Positions 24,597 to 32,484 of a DNA stretch of 64,000 nucleotides are shown here, one piece after another. Both the position numbers and the translations under genes were made by a program. A model generated the notes under the pieces. That model saw only the letters and a list, made by a program, of their open reading frames with translations. It ran no database searches and was not told the DNA's origin. Position 1 is the stretch's first letter; each line of letters begins with the position of its first letter. The stretch lies in NCBI GenBank assembly GCA_027406905.1, contig DAHZHT010000001.1, forward strand, positions 308,555-372,554, written 5' to 3'. This DNA is from Elusimicrobiota bacterium (GTDB taxonomy: Bacteria; Elusimicrobiota; Elusimicrobia; UBA1565; UBA9628).

Positions 24597-25248
24597 CCAT
24601 GGCGCGCACGGCTTGTCGGCAGAAGGTAAGGCCAAGCCCGTTTCCCTGAATCAGGCCTTCCCGGCGGGCTTGGGCCTGGTGAAAGCGGTCAAAGAGGGTT
24701 TTCATTCCGTCCTGGGAAATTCCGATTCCATTATCCCGAACGGAGATCTCGCCTTTTTCCGTTAAGGAGATGGAAATTTTCCCGCCGAGAGGGGTGAATT
24801 TAAGAGCGTTATTTAGCAGATTCTGAAGAGTTCTCTCCAGCAGAGCTTCATCAGAAAAAACGCTCTCTTTTTCGCCGATGGATACCTCAATGGAGATGTT
24901 TTTGGCTTGGGCGAGAGAAACTTCATCTTCGATGACGCTCTGGACCAAAGGGAAGAGAGGCGTTTCCTTCTTGGACACCGGCATAACCCCTTCGTCTAAT
25001 TTGGCGATATCTAAAAACAGATCTAGAAGTTCCGTCATTCGTTTTCCCGAACGGATGCTGATGTCAATGAGTTCGATTTCTTTCGCGCTTAGGGGCCTTG
25101 TCCCAGCCACTTCCCGGATGACTTGAAGGACTGCCGATATGTTGGACAGAGGAGCGCGCAGATCGTGCGCCACCATGCGCCGCCATTCCTCTTTTCTCTT
25201 GGACACCTCTTCTTCGCTTTCAATTTTTCTTGTTTCCATGTTTTTCAT
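24526..25248 (-). CDS. Soluble histidine kinase without sensor domain
   Basis: This 240-residue kinase consists almost entirely of the catalytic core. A short coiled coil leads into HisKA with the phospho-acceptor His of MVAHDLRAPLSN (near 27). The HATPase domain has LLNNALKFTP (N box), VRDNGIGIS (G1) and GNGLGLTFCRQAV (G2). No receiver partner is adjacent. Its ATG overlaps the stop of the secreted SRPBCC gene as ATGA, so it is translationally coupled to an envelope protein gene. The last 24 codons are duplicated at 22551-22623. Confidence 0.88.
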   Translation of the reverse strand: MKNMETRKIESEEEVSKRKEEWRRMVAHDLRAPLSNISAVLQVIREVAGTRPLSAKEIELIDISIRSGKRMTELLDLFLDIAKLDEGVMPVSKKETPLFPLVQSVIEDEVSLAQAKNISIEVSIGEKESVFSDEALLERTLQNLLNNALKFTPLGGKISISLTEKGEISVRDNGIGISQDGMKTLFDRFHQAQARREGLIQGNGLGLTFCRQAVRAMGGEIYVHSELGKGSEFTISLPRP

Positions 25249-25811
25249 CCCGCGGATCTTCTAATAATTTCAGAGCGAATTTCATCAAGAAGCGTCCGCG
25301 CGTTCGATTTAAAGGCGTGTTGGCCAAGAATCAATGGAGCCCAGCCCTTGGGTTTGGCCTTGAGGCGATAGACGATTTTAGACTCGCCTTTAAAAGGGGT
25401 CAATTCCCAGGAGCCTTCATAGATCGAAAAGCTTTTCCGGGAAATGTCCGTAAAGGAAATCAGCTGGCGAGGATGTTCGTGGATGAGAAGCTTAAGGCGG
25501 AATGTCTTATTGATAAATAGAACTTTCCCCGAAATCTCCTGTCGTATTATAAGAGAGGATTGTTTTTGTTCCAGGATCTCGCTAGAGTCAACGTTTCCGA
25601 CAAAATCGGCGATGTGGTTATAGTCGGTGAGAACCTTCCAGGAGTTTTCAACCGAGGCTTGGACATAGAATTCGCCTTTAACGAAATAGACCCCTTTTTT
25701 AGATCGGATATGGACAAAGAGATTGTGTTTTTGGCCCGAGGCCGAGGCGGAAAAAGCCATTGCCGATAGACAAGCGGCCAAGACGATGGACGCCCGCTTT
25801 AATCGAGTCAC
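25245..25811 (-). CDS. Secreted SRPBCC (START-like) protein
   Basis: This 188-residue protein has a signal peptide (about 1-25, ending SASASG). The mature part follows the SRPBCC/polyketide-cyclase pattern: GEFYVQASVENSWKVLTDYNHIADFVGNV at the start, the central sheet, and a long C-terminal helix (ALFKSNARTLLDEIR-like, near 165-182). This fold holds a hydrophobic ligand, so a periplasmic lipid or isoprenoid binding role is possible (inference). It is coupled by ATGA to the kinase gene and lies 24 nt downstream of the YceI gene. Confidence 0.75.
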   Translation of the reverse strand: MTRLKRASIVLAACLSAMAFSASASGQKHNLFVHIRSKKGVYFVKGEFYVQASVENSWKVLTDYNHIADFVGNVDSSEILEQKQSSLIIRQEISGKVLFINKTFRLKLLIHEHPRQLISFTDISRKSFSIYEGSWELTPFKGESKIVYRLKAKPKGWAPLILGQHAFKSNARTLLDEIRSEIIRRSAG

Positions 25812-25835
25812 GATTTTCTCCTTTCATTGGACCGT

Positions 25836-26483
25836 TTATAAACCCGTGGCCAATGAATTGTTTGCGCCCTCGCCCATATTCCCCGCCTGAGTCAAAATTA
25901 AATGGTAATGGACGACGACCTTGTTGTCAACCTTAATCGTATCAAACATCATCGTCGGAGGGGTAATTCCGTAGTCTTCCATTAAAATCGGCTGAGAACC
26001 GGTGATGGTGATTTTTGATTTTGAGATTTTGAGCGCAGCGTTAAGGGTAATCGGCTTTGAGACTCCGGAAATTGAGAGCGTTCCCAGGACGGCAATTGAC
26101 TCTTTTCCATTCAGATTTGACAGCGAGTAAGACTGAAGCGAAAACGCGATGTCGGGATATTTTTTCGCTTTCATGGCCTTTTGAGTATTATCGTCCATGG
26201 CTTCAAATTCGGATCTTAAGCCCTTGACGGGAATTGTCAACTGAAGCTTTACCGGCAATCCTTTGAGAATAGCCGTTTTTAGCGTTTCTTTCCCGGAAGC
26301 GGCAATAGACATTTGGAGGTTAAAAGTCGAGGCTTTGATGACAAAGGGATGAAGGGTTGAAATTCCCGATATCCAAATTTGACTCTGCGGTGAAGGCGCG
26401 ATCTTGATTGAAGCCGCATAAGAAAAAGAACTGATAACTAATAAGCAGAAGCTTAGAGCGAGCGTTTGTCGTTTTGTTTTCAT
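25836..26483 (-). CDS. Periplasmic YceI-family protein
   Basis: This 215-residue protein has a clear signal peptide (about 1-23, SSFSYA). The mature part matches the YceI lipocalin-like barrel: WISGISTLHPFVIKASTF, MKAKKYPDIAFSLQSYSL and GTLSISGVSKPITLNAAL. YceI proteins bind isoprenoid chains such as polyprenols or quinones. With the SRPBCC protein downstream it suggests periplasmic handling of a lipid or quinone (inference). A strong terminator for the preceding porin operon lies upstream, so it probably has its own promoter in 26484-26545. Confidence 0.85.
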   Translation of the reverse strand: MKTKRQTLALSFCLLVISSFSYAASIKIAPSPQSQIWISGISTLHPFVIKASTFNLQMSIAASGKETLKTAILKGLPVKLQLTIPVKGLRSEFEAMDDNTQKAMKAKKYPDIAFSLQSYSLSNLNGKESIAVLGTLSISGVSKPITLNAALKISKSKITITGSQPILMEDYGITPPTMMFDTIKVDNKVVVHYHLILTQAGNMGEGANNSLATGL

Positions 26484-26545
26484 AAACTGTTTCTCCTAAT
26501 TTAGTTTTAAGCAACAAAATGGCCAAGACTGGATTTAGCGGATAT

Positions 26546-26577
26546 AAAAAAAGAGACGGGTGTTTCCACCCGTCTCT
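26546..26577 (-). terminator. Rho-independent terminator of the porin/cytochrome operon
   Basis: Reading leftward, an 11-bp perfect stem (AGAGACGGGTG / CACCCGTCTCT, 26552-26577) with a four-base loop is followed by a run of seven T. It lies 20 bp beyond the porin stop codon. Confidence 0.9.
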
Positions 26578-26596
26578 CAACTGACTGCGGCAAGGT

Positions 26597-28015
26597 TTAG
26601 AAGAGGAACTGAATCATCATCCGAAGTTCCGGTACCACCGCCCGCACCGTGGTGTTTCCCGTGCCGCTACCAGCGCTGGCCTCAAACGGCATGTCCGCCA
26701 TCACGTAGGAGCCGATGCCGCCAGGTCCTGTATTATCGAATACGGGCATATTGAGATAAACGGGCGCCTCCGTCACGAATTTGACGTTTTGACCCTTGAT
26801 GTACCAGGTAAAGGAAGGCGTAAACTCATCGATAACTGAATCTCCGCTGGCTTTGAAGCCTGAATCTCCGACGGTTTCTCCGGTATCAATGGCGGCGTAT
26901 CGCACGGCAAGCTCATACTTTTGGTGAATTAAATAGCTTCCTTGCAAACGCGCGGTGGCCATATGGATTTCGCCGTAAAGATTCTGATAGCCGCCCCAGT
27001 TGACTTCAGCCTCGGCGGAAGCGACGTTTCCGTTGCTGAGCGGTTTGCGAATCACGGCGTCGCCTCCAAGCTCGAAAATATCGCCCATTTGCATCGCCGC
27101 TGGACTGCCGCCTGCGTCAATGTAGGGATTCCATTGGCTATTGAGCATCATCGTGGGGTAAGGGAGGTTCAGATTTAATGCCGAGGAGTGGCCAATCTGC
27201 GTGTCCTTGCTAAATAGGGCGTTAAAATAAGCCGCTTTTTCTGTGTGATTGACGCCCAGATCCGTTTCAACGACATGATAGATATCCTCATCTACCCCAT
27301 CGTTGTAGCCCACGCGCATGACCACTTCTGGAATGCCGAAGTTTTCCGGCAAATAGCGTTCTGGAACGTCTTCTCCGGCGCCGGACATGGCCGCAATCGT
27401 TCCGGCGAATTTTCCGCGATAGTCTTGCAAGGCTAACCCGTAGTCGCGGGTGCCATTTCCGAATACGTCGCTGGCTATTGAGCGCTCGGAAAACGGCATA
27501 TAACCCGTGTCGGTGAGATTTTCGCGGCTATAGGGCACGCGGAATTGTCCGACCTTAAGAGAGGTCTCATTGCCTAAGCTGGGAAGAGGAATGTCAACAG
27601 ACATATCCAGGAGCGTGAAGGCTACGTTGGGGTTATTGCTTTCGACAATATCCTGTCCGCCCAGGGCGAGCTGGGTTTCAAACTTGTAGCCTTCATAGTC
27701 TCCCCTCATTCCTAATCGTGATTCTTGGAGAAACGAATACACCCTTTGATGGGCGCGAATCGGATCGGGGACGATTTCGCCTACTCCGTTCATTTGGAGC
27801 CGTCCGAATATATTAAGGTTCATCTTGTCGGTGTTGACCACGTCAACCCCGCCGTCATACCAGGGTTGGACGCCGTTTCCGTCAAACGGCTTGCCGTTAA
27901 AGAAGGCGCTCGTGCTGGGAACGACGTTCCCGACTGGCGGCACCTCCGCTTTGGCGTTGGATGCCCATCCCGCCAAAAGACCTCCTATTACGATTAAGAC
28001 TGCGCGCGATTTCAT
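26597..28015 (-). CDS. Outer membrane porin-like beta-barrel protein
   Basis: This 472-residue protein has a signal peptide (about 1-23, SNAKAE). Many alternating amphipathic strands follow, and the chain ends in an aromatic residue (MMIQFLF), the C-terminal signature recognised by the BAM complex. The segment SRLGMRGDYEGYKFETQLALGG followed by LKVGQFRVPYSRENL resembles the phosphate-selective porin O/P group. A perfect GAGGAGG ribosome-binding site precedes the ATG. It is downstream of and co-transcribed with the cytochrome c gene, so the channel may serve the same respiratory or scavenging process. Solute specificity cannot be read. Confidence 0.82.
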   Translation of the reverse strand: MKSRAVLIVIGGLLAGWASNAKAEVPPVGNVVPSTSAFFNGKPFDGNGVQPWYDGGVDVVNTDKMNLNIFGRLQMNGVGEIVPDPIRAHQRVYSFLQESRLGMRGDYEGYKFETQLALGGQDIVESNNPNVAFTLLDMSVDIPLPSLGNETSLKVGQFRVPYSRENLTDTGYMPFSERSIASDVFGNGTRDYGLALQDYRGKFAGTIAAMSGAGEDVPERYLPENFGIPEVVMRVGYNDGVDEDIYHVVETDLGVNHTEKAAYFNALFSKDTQIGHSSALNLNLPYPTMMLNSQWNPYIDAGGSPAAMQMGDIFELGGDAVIRKPLSNGNVASAEAEVNWGGYQNLYGEIHMATARLQGSYLIHQKYELAVRYAAIDTGETVGDSGFKASGDSVIDEFTPSFTWYIKGQNVKFVTEAPVYLNMPVFDNTGPGGIGSYVMADMPFEASAGSGTGNTTVRAVVPELRMMIQFLF

Positions 28016-28030
28016 AATTCCTCCTCGTTT

Positions 28031-28555
28031 CTATAGTCCTTCGGTTATTTCTTCCAAATTCTTAAGCAAGCGCTCGCGCTGCTTTTCCCATTTCTTCGTA
28101 TTAACTCCAGTTTTGCGCATCTTGGAATCATAGACCAGGAACTCATAAATTTCGTGCCCTTCTTTCTTGGTGATGACCGCCCCATGTTTAGCCATCATCT
28201 TGTGGACGTATTTATCCCAAATAACCGGGCTTACCTTCCAGACATCGGTGTCCTTGAATATTTCCGGATCTTCTTTTTTTGCGAAGATTTCTCCTTTGGG
28301 CGTCAACTCCAAAAATTGGGCGTTGATAGGCCGCGCGACGGAGTGGCATTTTGAGCATTTGGACAGAAACAGCTTGTAGTAGGCCTGCATTTTCTTGGGA
28401 TAATGAGAGACATTGATGGTCGTGGGGCCAAAGTCATTGGGAAATACGCTGTTCCGGAAGGCTTCTTCCATTTTATCGGCGGCACGGATGTTGGATAGAA
28501 ACAAGAACATTCCTAGCGATATTAACAGAGCCCAGAAAACTCTCTGAGTATTCAT
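28031..28555 (-). CDS. Monohaem c-type cytochrome, exported
   Basis: I choose the ATG at 28555, which has AAAGGAGG at ideal distance. The 174-residue product has a signal peptide (about 1-25, NIRA-A). One haem-binding CSKCH motif spans residues 67-71, and KMMAKHG nearer the C-terminus could supply the axial methionine. The Lys-rich C-terminal part (after about 130) may be a membrane-surface helix. It would act as a periplasmic electron carrier. It is first in a two-gene operon with a porin-like protein, 15 nt apart. Confidence 0.83.
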   Translation of the reverse strand: MNTQRVFWALLISLGMFLFLSNIRAADKMEEAFRNSVFPNDFGPTTINVSHYPKKMQAYYKLFLSKCSKCHSVARPINAQFLELTPKGEIFAKKEDPEIFKDTDVWKVSPVIWDKYVHKMMAKHGAVITKKEGHEIYEFLVYDSKMRKTGVNTKKWEKQRERLLKNLEEITEGL

Positions 28556-28687
28556 TTTTGCGCCTCCTTTAAGCATTTGGTTCGGGCAAATTTGTTTACG
28601 CAACATAATTGCCAATAAGGGAGATTAATAATCAGGGATGATTAAAAGAGTGGCGCAATGGTGGAGGAAAGACGGATGTTTTTGGCT

Positions 28688-29569
28688 CTATTTCTGCGGC
28701 GGTTGCCGCCAGGAGAGTGGGTAGGGGCGAAAAGGTTGTAACGCTCTTGGCCTATGAGAGGCTGCGTCCAATTTTTTCATGAAATCATCAATATTAATTT
28801 TATGAAGGGCGGCTATGGGCCCAAGCGCACGCTCAAAGGCCTTGAGTCCACCGCCTTTTTCCCAGGACTCGTAAATCTCGCGATCGCTGAGCAGTCGTTC
28901 TACGGGAAGTCTAGCGCGTACGACGCGAACCTTCGGGCTGTTGATGATGGAAACGGGCGTAATCCCATAGGCGTCTTTCGGGAGCGTTACGGCTGGGCTT
29001 GCGTAAAGCCCGTAGAGTGCGCCATCGAAACTTTTGAAATTGGTATCGTTAATGATCTTCTCTATTTCCCCGATTTTCTCTCGACCTATATTTTGGAAAG
29101 CCTTATACACGAATTCCGAGCAATTGACGGAATGACTATTGAGATATTGCTCGTAATTGTAGGGAGTTCCGAGCATGCGGCGCATCTGGTCTATCAGGGC
29201 TTTTTCCTCCCCATTAGATAAAGGGGAAGCCGGCTCGACGAGCGTAAAGTTGAGTTTCCCCGAGGCGTCGCGTGAACGCTCTAAAAAATCGGAAATATCG
29301 CTTTTCTGTACTGCGGGAGGATTAGAGTGATAAACCTGCCAGCGTCCGTTTTCCTTGTCGCCAATGACGCCTATGTGTCCGTAGCGGCTGCCCGTGAAGG
29401 CCTCGAAGAAAAAAGTGCTTGGGTCCTTGATCATTTCGGAAATTCCGATGATTTGCCCCGTTTTTAACGGCAAATCTTGAGGAATACTCTCCACCGGGCC
29501 GGCGCGAAGAATACCAGGGAAAAAAGCGATGAATGCGTAGAGGACGATGGTTCTTGCTTTTTTATTCAT
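28688..29569 (-). CDS. Exported YiiX/permuted NlpC-P60-like cysteine peptidase
   Basis: I place the start at the ATG at 29569 (MNKKARTIVLYAF), giving 293 residues with a signal peptide ending near ILRAG. The order His65 (RYGHIGVIG) before Cys150 (VNCSEFVYKAF) is that of circularly permuted papain-like NlpC/P60 enzymes such as YiiX and YebB. YHSNPP near 80 supports the fold. Family members cleave peptide, lipid or amide bonds in the envelope; the substrate is unknown. The C-terminal 90 residues are not assigned. A 23-bp repeat lies 33 bp upstream of the start. Confidence 0.75.
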   Translation of the reverse strand: MNKKARTIVLYAFIAFFPGILRAGPVESIPQDLPLKTGQIIGISEMIKDPSTFFFEAFTGSRYGHIGVIGDKENGRWQVYHSNPPAVQKSDISDFLERSRDASGKLNFTLVEPASPLSNGEEKALIDQMRRMLGTPYNYEQYLNSHSVNCSEFVYKAFQNIGREKIGEIEKIINDTNFKSFDGALYGLYASPAVTLPKDAYGITPVSIINSPKVRVVRARLPVERLLSDREIYESWEKGGGLKAFERALGPIAALHKINIDDFMKKLDAASHRPRALQPFRPYPLSWRQPPQK

Positions 29570-29601
29570 GAGGCCTAGAGAGAGTTTAGCATGGTCGCAA
29601 T

Positions 29602-29624
29602 AAAATTGCATGAACCAAAGGGCC
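29602..29624. repeat. 23-bp direct repeat, left copy
   Basis: Identical to 30319-30341 over 23 bp (core TTGCATGAACCAAAGGGCC). Both copies lie shortly upstream of a leftward signal-peptide start codon, and together they flank the RelBE-type module. It could be an insertion footprint or a duplicated upstream control region. Confidence 0.75.
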
Positions 29625-29659
29625 GAACTTTGCTTGACATGACTATCCGGTTCGATCCC

Positions 29660-29688
29660 TTGACTTTTTATAGGCCTCATGTTACACT
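29660..29688 (+). promoter_or_regulatory. Promoter of the RelBE-type module, probably leaderless
   Basis: TTGACT (29660-29665), a 17-bp spacer and TACACT (29683-29688) form a good sigma-70-type promoter. The antitoxin ATG is at 29695, six bases past the -10 box. Transcription should therefore start at or within a base or two of the start codon, with no room for a ribosome-binding site. Confidence 0.68.
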
Positions 29689-29694
29689 AAGTCC

Positions 29695-29898
29695 ATGACC
29701 ACAACGCAGGCGACCGCGCGGGTCTTTATCACGGCTTGGAAGTCTCTTCCTAGAAAGACCCGCGGCGAAGTCATCCGGGAAATGTTCGATACCAAGGAAC
29801 TCAGGGAAGACTTAATCGACATCGCCATCGCCCATTCTCGTCGTTCGGGGCCCTTTAGGCCTTTCAGGGATTTTTTGGCGCAAGACCCCGCTAAGTGA
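29695..29898 (+). CDS. Antitoxin of a RelE/ParE-type module
   Basis: This 67-residue protein precedes and overlaps a RelE-type toxin gene (AAGTGA overlap). It has no recognisable ribbon-helix-helix or AbrB motif. A predicted helix (KTRGEVIREMFDTKELREDLIDIAIAH, about 21-47) and a Pro/Phe/Arg-rich end (GPFRPFRDFLAQD) could occupy the toxin groove. The antitoxin assignment rests mostly on position and size. The gene is probably translated from a leaderless mRNA. Confidence 0.7.
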   Translation: MTTTQATARVFITAWKSLPRKTRGEVIREMFDTKELREDLIDIAIAHSRRSGPFRPFRDFLAQDPAK

Positions 29899-30149
29899 CT
29901 TATCGCGTTCTTATCCACGCCAAAGCCGAAAAGGAATTCGCCGATATCCCCGCCAAGCTGAGCGCGCGCCTCAAAGTAAAAATTCTTTTTCTGGAAAGCC
30001 AACCGAGACCTTTTGGAAGCAAAAAACTGCAAAACAGCGGCGACTATCGCCTGCGGGTGGGAGATTATCGAATCATCTACTCCATTGATGATTCCACCCA
30101 TCGCGTTTTCGTGCTTTCCATCGGTCACAGAAAAGAAATTTATCGCTAA
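29895..30149 (+). CDS. RelE/ParE-family toxin
   Basis: This 84-residue protein starts at a GTG inside the antitoxin stop. It has the RelE pattern: YRVLIHAKAEKEFADIP, then LKVKILFLESQPRPFGSKKL, then the core DYRLRVGDYRIIYSIDD and VLSIGHRKEIYR. The conserved arginines and C-terminal HRKEIY are those of ribosome-dependent mRNA interferases. It forms a type II toxin-antitoxin module with the upstream gene, bounded by 23-bp direct repeats. Confidence 0.88.
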   Translation: MTYRVLIHAKAEKEFADIPAKLSARLKVKILFLESQPRPFGSKKLQNSGDYRLRVGDYRIIYSIDDSTHRVFVLSIGHRKEIYR

Positions 30150-30197
30150 GGCTCCATCGGAATTTTCCATTTCTCTTCTACTTCCCACTGAGAGTTC

Positions 30198-30293
30198 CTA
30201 GTCCCATGCCTCATGGCCTGACTCAAGCGACGCGGCCCGGACTAGAGTCTGAGCGAACAGCAGGGCGCAAAGAGAGCGAGTGAGAGCTTTCAT
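30198..30293 (-). pseudogene. Remnant of a small secreted protein (signal peptide only)
   Basis: A 31-codon leftward ORF begins MKALTRSLCALLFAQTLVRAA, a convincing signal peptide, then stops after ten more residues. A +1 shift would continue to a stop at 30146-30148, ending QWEVEEKWKIPMEP, so it may be a frameshifted 50-residue secreted protein. A TATAAT box (30305-30300) lies 6 bp before the ATG. It is convergent with the RelE gene and probably decaying. The remainder of 30150-30391 holds no other gene. Confidence 0.45.
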
Positions 30294-30318
30294 GCCTCTA
30301 TTATAGACCCTGGCGTCA

Positions 30319-30341
30319 AAAATTGCATGAACCAAAGGGCC
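30319..30341. repeat. 23-bp direct repeat, right copy
   Basis: Identical to 29602-29624. It lies just upstream of the leftward signal-peptide remnant and marks the right side of the RelBE-type module. Confidence 0.75.
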
Positions 30342-30391
30342 TAGAGAATCTTCGGCAAAAGGCCTATAAGAAAGGGGATGGTTTGGCGGGG

Positions 30392-30832
30392 TTACGGCGT
30401 GTTGTCTTGCGTTTGGCTTGAACTTGGGTTAAGCGGGGAAACAGGGGTAGAAACGGAATTTAAGCTCAGGCTATGTCGTAGTGGAAAACTAGATTGGCTC
30501 TGGAAAATCCAAAAGCTGACCGCGAAAGAAACCGCCGCGGCGACCAAGGCGGGGATAAGCCAATTTTGAGAAAAAACGCTTGCGCGGGAGGAATTTTTTT
30601 GGGAATTTCTCTCCGCCGTTAAGGCTTGCGGGAAGGCTTGAATCCATTCCATCGGCATGGATTTTTTAGGAGCTTTCGCTAAAACCATTTTGACCTTTCT
30701 TAAAGATTCAAGCTCAATAGCGCAAGTGGAGCAGAAAGACAAATGCTTTTGGAGGCGAACCCTTTCAGGACCTTCAAGCTCGCCGTCTAAAAGCGCGGAT
30801 AAAAGAGAGGCTTCTTCGTGTTCTGTCGTCAT
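30392..30832 (-). CDS. Anti-sigma factor with zinc-finger (zf-HC2) domain
   Basis: This 146-residue protein has an N-terminal anti-sigma zinc finger: LLDGELEGPERVRLQKHLSFCSTC, with His and the CxxC at about 30-37. A single membrane helix (PALVAAAVSFAVSFWIF, about 93-109) and a Ser/Pro-rich periplasmic tail follow. It should hold the ECF sigma factor encoded upstream until an envelope signal arrives. Its ATG overlaps the sigma stop as ATGA, fixing the pair. Confidence 0.88.
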   Translation of the reverse strand: MTTEHEEASLLSALLDGELEGPERVRLQKHLSFCSTCAIELESLRKVKMVLAKAPKKSMPMEWIQAFPQALTAERNSQKNSSRASVFSQNWLIPALVAAAVSFAVSFWIFQSQSSFPLRHSLSLNSVSTPVSPLNPSSSQTQDNTP

Positions 30833-31449
30833 TGGAGTTGTTTTCCTGAATGGAAAGTGTCGGATAAATCCTCAAAGGCTTTTTTCAAAAGAAGGCGCGC
30901 TTGATGAACCCGGGATCTGACGGTGCCAAGAGGGCAATCCATGACTTCCGCAATGGCATCATAGGAGAGCCCTTCCATATCGCAAAGGATGACGGCGCTT
31001 CGGTATAAAGGCGGAAGCCCGGCCAAGGCTTTTTGCACCATATCGACGTTTTCTTCCTTGGTAAAACGATCTAAAGGGTTTAAATCGGTCCCCGCGAGAA
31101 TTTCTTCCCAAGGTTTTCCGGAAATGGGAGACGGCGCGTCAAGCGAGGCGACTGTTCTTCTGGAGTCGCGTCTGCGTTCGTCTAAATAAACGTTTTGGAG
31201 TATTTTAAATAGCCAGCTGTCGAAGGGGCGACTTTTGTCGTAAGATTCAAAGTGAGAATACGCTTTCATTAAAGTTTCCTGAAACAAATCCCATGCATCC
31301 TGCTCATTTCCCGCCAACCGCCAAGCGAAATTATAAACTTTATCGCCGTTTTTCTTAAGCAGGACGACGAACTCAGCCTGCCGGAAAGACTCCTCCGAAA
31401 TGTCCTGAAACCTCTTAGGATCCAAGAGTTCCTCTTTCCTCTCTATCAT
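30829..31449 (-). CDS. ECF (sigma-70 group 4) RNA polymerase sigma factor
   Basis: I prefer the ATG at 31449 over a TTG at 31467. The 206-residue protein has region 2 (VYNFAWRLAGNEQDAWDLFQETLMKAY and SRPFDSWLFKILQNVYLDERRR) and region 4 with a helix-turn-helix (LPPLYRSAVILCDMEGLSYDAIAEVMDCPLGTVRSRVHQAR). It is typical of RpoE/SigW-type envelope stress factors. It is followed by its anti-sigma partner and lies 42 nt after the OmpA-like gene of the TonB array. No Shine-Dalgarno is seen. Confidence 0.93.
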   Translation of the reverse strand: MIERKEELLDPKRFQDISEESFRQAEFVVLLKKNGDKVYNFAWRLAGNEQDAWDLFQETLMKAYSHFESYDKSRPFDSWLFKILQNVYLDERRRDSRRTVASLDAPSPISGKPWEEILAGTDLNPLDRFTKEENVDMVQKALAGLPPLYRSAVILCDMEGLSYDAIAEVMDCPLGTVRSRVHQARLLLKKAFEDLSDTFHSGKQLQ

Positions 31450-31491
31450 TAATACGCATTTTATCAAAAAAAGTTCGCTGGCAACGGCTCT

Positions 31492-32484
31492 TTAAGGATT
31501 AGATATGACAATGACGACTCTCTGATGGGAAAAGGGCGCTTCAGCGGCATCGGTTGATAAGTCCTGAGCAGGAATCATTAGTTCTCTGAGGAGAGAGGCT
31601 TTGACCGCTTCCGCCTGAGAACGCGCCAAAGAGTCGGTTGAGGCGAAGGCTTGTATCCGCAACGGGTAATTGGGGAAAAAGCGCTTAATAAAATCCTCCG
31701 CCGACTTGAGGAGCTTGGTTCCCTCGGGAGTTTGAATTTCCCTCTCCGCGCGCCGGGGGCCAAAGAGAATGGTCGAATTGAGTTCCAGGTGTCTTCCATC
31801 AGCTTCTTGGTGAATGGTTCCTTTAAAAATAATAGGTTTTCCTACGATGGTATGAGGGGATCCGTTGGGATCGATAAAGGTATAAACAGGAGAGTAAGAT
31901 TCTCCCGCTTTGACATAGCTTCCAGTTTGGCTTTCTCCCGACCAGACGGCTTCTTTCGGGGGGTTGTCAGGGCCGCCATATTTTTGAAAAACTCGTCCCT
32001 GGTCGTTGACGATGGACAGTTTCCAGGCGTATTGACGGGTCTTTTGGGGAGAAATAGAATGGCCTATGGCCTTGTCGAGTTCATTTCTAACATGAAAAAC
32101 GATGCCTGAACCCGCGCTAAACGCGGAACTCCAGGGTTTGATGACTCGCTGGACCATCAGAAATTCGGGATGGGTGTGGCGCCATGAGGACATATTGGGA
32201 GAGATGGCCAACAAAAGAGATTGCTTGGGCTTTATCGTCGAACGGATGCTTTGGAAAGGATCGACTTCGATATGGAGAGGCGGCTTGACGCTCGTGATTC
32301 TTGAGGATTCTTCATGGCCCTTGACTGTCACTTCGGTCGGGACTCCGCCGCTGGAAATGCTCGGCGATTCAACGGTAGAGTCAGATGAATTATCATCCGC
32401 TTGAACGCGGCGAGAATAGCCGAGCGCCAAGAGGAAAATAATCGCGCTTAATCGAGTAAAAAACGGAAAGTGATGACGCCCCAT
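31492..32484 (-). CDS. Exported protein with OmpA-like C-terminal region
   Basis: This 330-residue protein has AGGAG before the ATG and a signal peptide (about 10-29, ending RRVQAD). The middle is a beta-rich domain (AWKLSIVNDQGRVFQKYGG, YTFIDPNGSPHTIVGKP) resembling an immunoglobulin-like FlgD fold. The end (LLKSAEDFIKRFFPNYPLRIQAFASTDSLARSQAEAVKASLL) looks like an OmpA-type peptidoglycan-binding helix-strand pattern, though the typical NxxLSxxRA is degenerate. It overlaps the TonB gene by 37 nt. It is probably an envelope tether working with the Ton complex (inference). Confidence 0.65.
   Translation of the reverse strand: MGRHHFPFFTRLSAIIFLLALGYSRRVQADDNSSDSTVESPSISSGGVPTEVTVKGHEESSRITSVKPPLHIEVDPFQSIRSTIKPKQSLLLAISPNMSSWRHTHPEFLMVQRVIKPWSSAFSAGSGIVFHVRNELDKAIGHSISPQKTRQYAWKLSIVNDQGRVFQKYGGPDNPPKEAVWSGESQTGSYVKAGESYSPVYTFIDPNGSPHTIVGKPIIFKGTIHQEADGRHLELNSTILFGPRRAEREIQTPEGTKLLKSAEDFIKRFFPNYPLRIQAFASTDSLARSQAEAVKASLLRELMIPAQDLSTDAAEAPFSHQRVVIVISNP

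Noticed and set aside
29682..30188. A 168-codon ORF antisense to the RelBE-type pair
   Set aside because: The plus-strand pair has clear family motifs, a promoter and start/stop coupling; the antisense frame has none.
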